Source: Mantis religiosa
Lineage: Eukaryota; Arthropoda; Insecta; Mantodea; Mantidae
NCBI GenBank assembly: GCA_030765055.1
Contig: CM060958.1
Span: forward strand, 77,018,985 to 77,082,984
Direction of reading: 5' to 3'
DNA: 64,000 nucleotides
Positions 58,316-64,000 of this stretch are shown one piece after another. Made by a program: the position numbers and the translations under genes. Every line of letters begins with the position of its first letter. Within the stretch, counting starts at the first letter, position 1. The notes beneath the pieces were generated by a model. It ran no database searches, was not told where the DNA came from, and saw only the letters and a list, made by a program, of their open reading frames with translations.

Positions 58316-59470
58316 CGAGGGTTGTTCAATAAAGAAAGATCACACATTTGTTTGACCACCTACCATTCCTCGTCCTCATAATTTTGATGGTCCTTCTCGA
58401 AATAGTCTCCCCTGAATGCGATGCACTTGTCCCACCGTTTCTGGCAGTCTTCAAAGACATGCTGGAAACCATTTTTGAGAGATCCTTCAAAATCGCCTCC
58501 GCAGCCTTCACCACTGCTTCACCTTTCTTCCAGTTAGAGAATAGAAAAAAGTCACTTGGGGCTAAATCCGGACTATAAGGAGGGTGAGGGATGCACTTCA
58601 CGTTGATTTTTGCAAGATATTCAGCAAAAACTTTGGCAATATGCGGCCGCATTTTATCGTGGTGCAGCATCCAGCCTGCTTCATGGAAATGTGATCTTTT
58701 CTGCCTGATATGGACTTGCAATGTTTTCAGGACATCACTGTAGTATTGTCCAGTTACTAGTGTGTGTGCAGGTACAAAATACTGATAAACCATTCCATGA
58801 ATATCAAAGAATGAGATGGTCATAACTTTTCCAGCAGAAGCAACTACGTTTGGTTTTTGGAGGGTTTTGGTGATGGAGGAAGTTTCTACACTGAGCTTTG
58901 CTGTTTGCTCTCAGGACCAAAACGATGTAGCCAAGTTTTATCAGCAGTGTTTACGTTTGAAAGAAACACCGGATCTTCCTCTAACATCAACTTTAACTGC
59001 ATGCAGACCAGCATGCGAATGTCCTTTTTTTTCAGAAATCAACGGTCTTGGAACCCATCGAGTACAAACACGTCTCATGTGTAATGTTTTTGTCACCAAC
59101 ATGTCGGTAGCACCCAATTAAATGTTCAGTATTTTACAAAATGGTCTTAAGGTAAGTTGTCGAACCTCTTTCACAATGGCAGCAGCAGTGTTGAGGTTTT
59201 CTTCTGCATGAGCAGTAATTGGAGCACCGGGTCCACCTTCTTTTGAAATGGATTGTCTCTCCTCTTTAAACATTTTAAACCACCTTCGTGCTGCGCTGTA
59301 GGGAAGAACAGACTTTCCATAGGCCTCCTGTAACATTGTATAGGCCTCAACTGAATATTTGTTGAGACGAAAGCAGAATTTCAAAGCCGCATATTGCTCC
59401 TCGCGTGTTACCTCCACTGCAGCGGTAGGCGATACTGAACATACCTGAACTTGCCTGGTTCTCACAGGCG
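58316..59470 (-). pseudogene. Mariner transposase, decayed, second mariner lineage
   Basis: The N-terminal segment (59465-59118) reads EEQYAALKFCFRLNKYSVEA then YSAARRWFKMFKEERQSIS, the helix-turn-helix domain. Shifted frames give RRVCTRWVPR near 59060 and NTADKTWLHRFGPESKQQS near 58930, with the first catalytic Asp but Glu changed to Lys after it. From 58823 one frame continues with GWMLHHDKMRPHIAKVF (second Asp kept) and IPHPPYSPDLAPSDFFLF (third Asp). The left end TACGAGGGTTGTTCAATAAA (58316) looks like a terminal repeat. No match was found to the right. Confidence 0.85.
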
Positions 59471-60221
59471 GGAACCAGGAGTAGCAACAATAAAACTACT
59501 CTGGCGTGTTTGTTTAACATTAAGCTAACAGAATGTAACAAAAGTGAATTGTAGTGCGAAAAATTATGACCGTAAAAAATTATTATCATGGGAAAATAAC
59601 TGCTTATATGAAGAAAGCAAAACACTTGTGTTGTTCAATTTAGGTGCCAATACCTCTTTTAGCTTTTTTTATACAATGAAATCCACATAATCTGCCTTAG
59701 GAAGCATAAACGCACATTATATAATACTATTTTTAAATTTGTTAATTAGAAAGCGAGTAAAATATAGGTTAGGATCTCAAAGTGCAGGCCCTAGTTAACA
59801 CGAGTAACTGCTACACAGATATTATATACATCCAATGAACGTATTACAGAATGAGTGTTACGCAACTATAAAACAAACTGCTAATGTTTAAAACAATTAA
59901 TGACAAAGGAGATGAGACTTCGTCGTTTGTTTGGTAAATGTAGCGACACTAAAACTCGACAAGTAGCGTATCCTCTCGTGAGCGGAAAACAAATGCACAC
60001 ATTTACTGCATTAGCCATAAAGGCTGGACTGGTTTTATGAACCGAGTTATAACTTGCTATTATACGAGTTTAAGCAAGCGATCTGAAGTAAACCAAGTTT
60101 TTGCTAATGTTTTTAACTTGTAGGTAAATGTTTCTGCATGTGTTCAATTTTAGGGGATGTCCCATAAAACGTTTTAGTATCTTAAACACGTTCGCTTTTG
60201 TTGCTTATACAAGGGCAAATC
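59471..60221. other. Unassigned sequence
   Basis: Nothing recognised on either strand. Confidence 0.3.
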
Positions 60222-60835
60222 AAATATAAATGGCAATTATATTTTTAAATGTATCTTATCAACAAACAAAAATGCTCATATAGAGATTACTTTTCTGTCC
60301 TGCCTTCGATACACATTTACTCCATTGGAATGGCAAGTTTTTGATGCCGTACTTTTATAAAGGAGGCCGCGTGCGGAGCCTTGATTCACATACGCTTGCT
60401 CCGTAATCTCTTAACGGTCACGTGACCTTATCACCTCTCATTGGCTGCTATTGTAGTATATACTGTTGTGCGGTAAACATTACTTCGTTATTTAACATGA
60501 TGATATGTCTTTATATGTTGGAAGAGAATTGTCAATTTATATTTTCGTAACTGTTTGAATTAAGTATATTAATATTACGCAACAGAGTTGATTTATCTGA
60601 AATGCATGTTAATTCTTAAACGAAGTAAAGAGGAGGTTCCTTTGCTCTCAAGCGCATGACACGATAGCACGTGGTTTAGCGGTAGTGATGACATATTTGT
60701 TTATATGACTTTTATCACTGACCTTGTTTTGAACTGGATTAGTCATATATCGCCATTCGAAGCTGTGTTGTGCCGAGTGCGAGAGCTAAATTATTTTATT
60801 GATCGTTTATTGCGCGTGCACTTATTATATGTATA

Positions 60836-61260
60836 ATGGAAGAGTCTACCGCCAGTTTTTCGCTGAAGCATCGTAAGGGAAAACCTTTACAAGGCGGCGA
60901 AAAAAGAATTGTGTTGCATGTGTTTAATGCACTTACAGAGAAGAATCCGTCTTTGTCAGTGACAGAAGTCGAACAGCTGTGCTCTGAACTTACAGGTGTG
61001 AGTGTTGGAACATCGCAACATAAAATTGAGACAACAGGAAAACTTACCACTCCAGGGGTGATATTGCTGTGTGACGAAGACCTTATTTAACGACAATCAG
61101 ACTGTACCGGGATACAAATATACTACCTCGACGAGACTTGGGTGAAAGAAGGTCACACGACAAGTATGGCGTGACATGACTTCTAAGACTGAAAGAAAAG
61201 CATTTTTGCAATGTATGTGTGCTGGTTTTAAAAAATCCCAGTGGAAAAGACCGAAGGTCT
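60836..61260 (+). pseudogene. DDE_3-like transposase, internally deleted
   Basis: The 84-codon frame from ATG 60836 gives MEESTASFSLKHRKGKPLQG, RIVLHVFNALTEKNPSLSVT and ETTGKLTTPG, the N-terminal DNA-binding region of this insect transposase family. After a stop at 61088 the same strand continues with IYYLDETWVKEGHTTS (61110-61160), the block with the first catalytic Asp (DETW). Everything between is missing, and the frame breaks again. It lies on the strand opposite to the mariner it interrupts. Relatives are at 28650 and 35940. Confidence 0.72.
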
Positions 61261-61544
61261 TTCATTATAAACTTGTTTCACTTTCATTGCTCATTCATGC
61301 AGTTTTAACTTGCTCAGTTTCATTATAAACTTCATTATTATTGCATGCCTTCATATTCTTATTTGTATGATTTTATCTATCTTTCTGGCAATTATTATGA
61401 CGTTTAGTGCAGTTTTAAATGTGACGGGAAGGCACCGCCTATGGCCTATGGCGCGAAAGCATTAGCCAATTAGGATGAGGGGGGAGGTAGTGGCACGCAG
61501 TGTGATACCTGTCAGCGGGGCAAGGTTATTTGAAACAGAGATTA
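61261..61544. other. Remainder of the inserted segment
   Basis: Probably the 3' part of the DDE_3-like element. An ATTGGCT-type motif occurs at both ends of the insert in inverse orientation (60440 and 61468). No clear terminal repeat. Confidence 0.3.
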
Positions 61545-62330
61545 GGAGTTGTTTGAGTGGTCCAAACAAATGGTAGTCGCAGGCTGATATATCTGGGCTG
61601 TAAGGACATAAGACTGTAAGTTTCACATGGGCCCAATGCATTTTCTCCAGTTTTTCGGGCGTTTAAGTGGCAGTATGTGGCCTCGAATTGTCATGGCGTT
61701 TTGCATCGGTTGTCGGCGTTGCTTGTTACGATATATAGCTTTTGCTTTGTCTAAAATGTGACAGTAATATGTTGCATTAGTTTTCCTTTATTCCTGAAGA
61801 AAATCCACCAGCAAAACGCCCGCCGAATCCCAGAAAACGGTTTCAAGCACCTTTCCATCCGATGGACATGTTCTGAACTTGACCGGAGCTGCTTCTTCTC
61901 CTCGCCGCCACTCCATGCTTGCTTTGACTCTGGAGTGTAATGATGTACCAATTTCATCACAAATCACAATTATATTCAACAAATATTCTCCCTACTCCTC
62001 GTAGCGATGCAGGTGTCTGGCAAACATTCTGGCGTAAAGTTTTTTGTTCGTGGCTGAGGGACGAGGAACCTACCTGGCAGACAATTTTCTGTAATGGAGT
62101 TCATCTCGGATGATTAAACACTTCCGTAAATTATTCCTAGAGAAAAATAAAACAATTTCGGATAATTTTTTGCGCCAATCTTCACTGATGTCACGAATAG
62201 CAACAATGTTGCCTGCAGTAATGCTTGTCCGCGATCTCATCTTATGAGTTTCATTTTCTAAAGTTTCTCCTCCCGCCACAAAAATTTTAGCACACTCATA
62301 CATTCCAGTACTACCCCTTTCATTGATTTG

Positions 62331-62652
62331 TGCTCATATTAGCTGGATAGCATTCGTATCACAATGACACAGAGGCAAGGTATGTTTATTTAATTCACCT
62401 ATGGAATCGATTGTATACAGTATGAACGTATCTTTATTTCACAGAGACTATGCAATCGCAGATAGCAGTAGCAATGTGTTTACAAAAGATTTCACCCCCC
62501 CCCCCTTTTCACAGGGAGTGGTAGCGGTGAGTAGGTCATGTTTCAAGTTAAATCAGACCAACAAGTGTGGACTATTTCCTTGTACTGAGAGTAGAATGCA
62601 ATCCAGCTGTAGTTAGTACTGGCAGGCTTTATGTAGCTCGAAGGTTCTTGCT
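62331..62652. other. Unassigned sequence
   Basis: Contains a C run at 62496-62505. Nothing else recognised. Confidence 0.3.
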
Positions 62653-62691
62653 GCGTACCCAACCATAAACGGATTGTTAGGTTGGGTACGC
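62653..62691. repeat. Perfect 12-bp hairpin
   Basis: GCGTACCCAACC at 62653-62664 and GGTTGGGTACGC at 62680-62691 pair perfectly around a 15-nt loop. No T run follows and no gene end is near, so it is not a simple terminator. It may be the end structure of an unrecognised element. Confidence 0.75.
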
Positions 62692-62894
62692 TCTAATGAA
62701 TTTTAAATACGAATTGGTCAGTTGAATATTCTAAGCAGCATCCGGCCATTCAGAGCAGAGCGCTCTGGCTGTAAATATAGCTTCACAGACAATTATTAAG
62801 TGGTTAAACCCTAATAAGTATAACAATTTCGGACTGTATTCAGCGTGCCAGCATTCCTTTCAACCCTTCAGACGCAATTCAGCCTTCTCCGAGG

Positions 62895-62945
62895 AGTCTT
62901 CAATTGAAGATGTCCACCGCAGTTGTGGACGAAACGTTTGAAACA
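62895..62945 (+). ncRNA. Hammerhead-ribozyme-like core motif
   Basis: TTGAAGA (62904-62910) stands where the hammerhead has CUGANGA. A perfect 6-bp stem II follows, GTCCAC (62912-62917) with GTGGAC (62925-62930), then GAAAC. This order is the conserved catalytic core. Hammerhead motifs are known in Penelope-like elements and retrozymes. The C to T change at the first core base, and stems I and III that I cannot establish, speak against activity. The preceding TCTTCAATTGAAGA is a perfect palindrome overlapping the core. Confidence 0.4.
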
Positions 62946-64000
62946 ACCGCAACATAACAACCCAAAATACTTCCCGTTGGGTTAGAAATTTTGCTGCGGT
63001 TCTGCTGGCATGAGTTCTTTGTTAATATGTAGCAGTTTTGATGGGTGATTGCGATCAAAATATTCTTGTAAGGCGAAATGAAGTTTTTTTGTAAGTAACA
63101 CATACTTTTACTTCCATGGAGAAGTGACGAAACGTTCTAAACTGAGTATAGTAGTACTCGACACAGCAAAAACATTCGATGAGGCGCTATCTTTCTACAC
63201 AAGATACTACAAGAAAGGCTACAAATCTTAACATAATTTCTGTACTCCTGTATTATCCCGCACTTCCTTTATGCGCTAATATTGGAAGATAAGTAACAAG
63301 TGCGTAAATAATGAGACTTGTCAACCCACACGCTCATAGGTCATTCGGAAATATCGCTTGTGTATTTTACAGAATGTTGAGGAAGGAAATAAGAGAGATA
63401 ACAAATGAATAAACCTAATGTTAAGTGAGGAAGGGCTTAGCAGTAACTTTTCCCTGAAGCGGGTTTTAAATCATATACAGCTGCCATGTTCAGTCAGCAG
63501 TTTTAATAACAACCCCCTCCATTCAACCAACCGCACGCTTCAAGTGGACTAACTCCGGGACCATCCGGTGAAATCAGCATTGAAACCACAAATAAACGTC
63601 AGAAGCTTTCAGTCCGGGGTATATATAAACAAGCTCAGAGATATTTGTACACAATTACATTACAAACGTCGGCGATATATCACAACGTTCCAACTTCAGT
63701 GGCTCAAGCCCAACTCAATGGAATCTGGGCTCAGTGTGATATCGATCTTTACCCAGCTACTGGCATAGCAGATAAATCCTACTCGGAGCAGTCATTACTT
63801 AGTCAACTTTCCGCTAAACGGATACCAGGCGTACGAAAAAACAGCAGAGTTATGTTTCAAACCAGAGAAAGGCCTCCCAGTATGCACTTTCAAGATTTGG
63901 GTTCCCTCCAACAACAGCAAACGTAATATTCCAGAAGTGCATATGGTCCACCTTTGTAATTTTGACTGACAAGTTAACTTAATCAAACCCTGCTATTCTT
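62946..64000. other. Unassigned sequence
   Basis: At 63616-63627 GTATATATAAAC looks like a TATA box, followed by a 93-codon frame at 63645 without known motifs. Nothing else recognised. Confidence 0.3.

Larger units (their letters stand above)
60222..62330 (-). pseudogene. Mariner transposase split by an insertion, third lineage
   Basis: The N-terminal and middle parts lie at 62320-61545: MYECAKIFVAGGETLENETH, RKLSARWVPR, then HYTPESKQA near 61930. After frame changes come MEWRRGEEAAPVKFRTCPS, HDNSRPHTAT with the second Asp (61690) and CPYSPDISACDYHLFGPLK. The reading ends abruptly there. At 60360-60260 the minus strand gives YGIKNLPFQWSKCVSK, the C-terminal end of such a protein. A terminal-repeat-like TACAAGGGCAAATCAAATAT follows at 60222, similar to the one at 4462. 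The 1.17 kb between (60370-61540) is thus an insertion and contains the transposase fragment at 60836. Confidence 0.65.

Noticed and set aside
58816..59121. 101-codon plus-strand frame
   Set aside because: Antisense to the mariner transposase, whose minus-strand motifs explain the sequence.

Overview
The window reads as repeat-dominated intergenic DNA from an animal genome, most likely an insect. The evidence is insect-type transposons (mariner and related Tc1-superfamily elements, piggyBac, non-LTR elements, a Penelope-like element, tRNA-derived SINEs), very long AT-rich microsatellites, a densovirus-like insertion and a 1,000-base run of N. A large-genome cockroach or relative would fit, but that is inference from repeat style. 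I see no convincing host protein-coding gene, no rRNA and no functional tRNA gene.

Layout. 1-2700: an endogenous densovirus-like locus on the minus strand, holding an SF3 helicase (NS1-type) frame followed two bases later by a capsid-like frame that is still open at the window edge. It abuts a 656-bp (TAA)n tract. 3.7-13.6 kb: transposase scraps, four kinds of tRNA-derived repeat, two LINE fragments and a GIY-YIG domain from a Penelope-like element. 18.6-20.1 kb: a compound AAT/ATT array. 22.1-23.2 kb: two solo LTRs of one family, tail to tail, 10 bp apart. 23.4-31.4 kb: LINE pieces, a decayed near-full-length mariner, and a piggyBac derivative inside an older DDE_3-like transposon. 33.2-37.4 kb: two more LTRs of the same family, an RTE-like LINE 3' end and further transposase remnants. 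39.4-41.9 kb: a LINE 3' end and a TIR-bounded transposon with a DUF4817-like transposase. 42.2-44.4 kb: the assembly gap, then a SINE and a fifth LTR whose TATA box is split by a short mariner. 46-55 kb: SINEs, a Jockey-like RT end, and a GC-rich LINE ORF1 with CCHC knuckles. 56-64 kb: more SINEs, two mariners (one interrupted by a DDE_3-like fragment) and a hammerhead-ribozyme-like motif.

How the parts relate. Almost everything is mobile DNA in various stages of decay, and several nested insertions give relative ages. The locus that departs from decay is the viral one: its two main frames carry no stop over roughly 290 and 452 codons, while every transposase here is broken. Stretches marked as empty were read on both strands without finding a recognisable feature.
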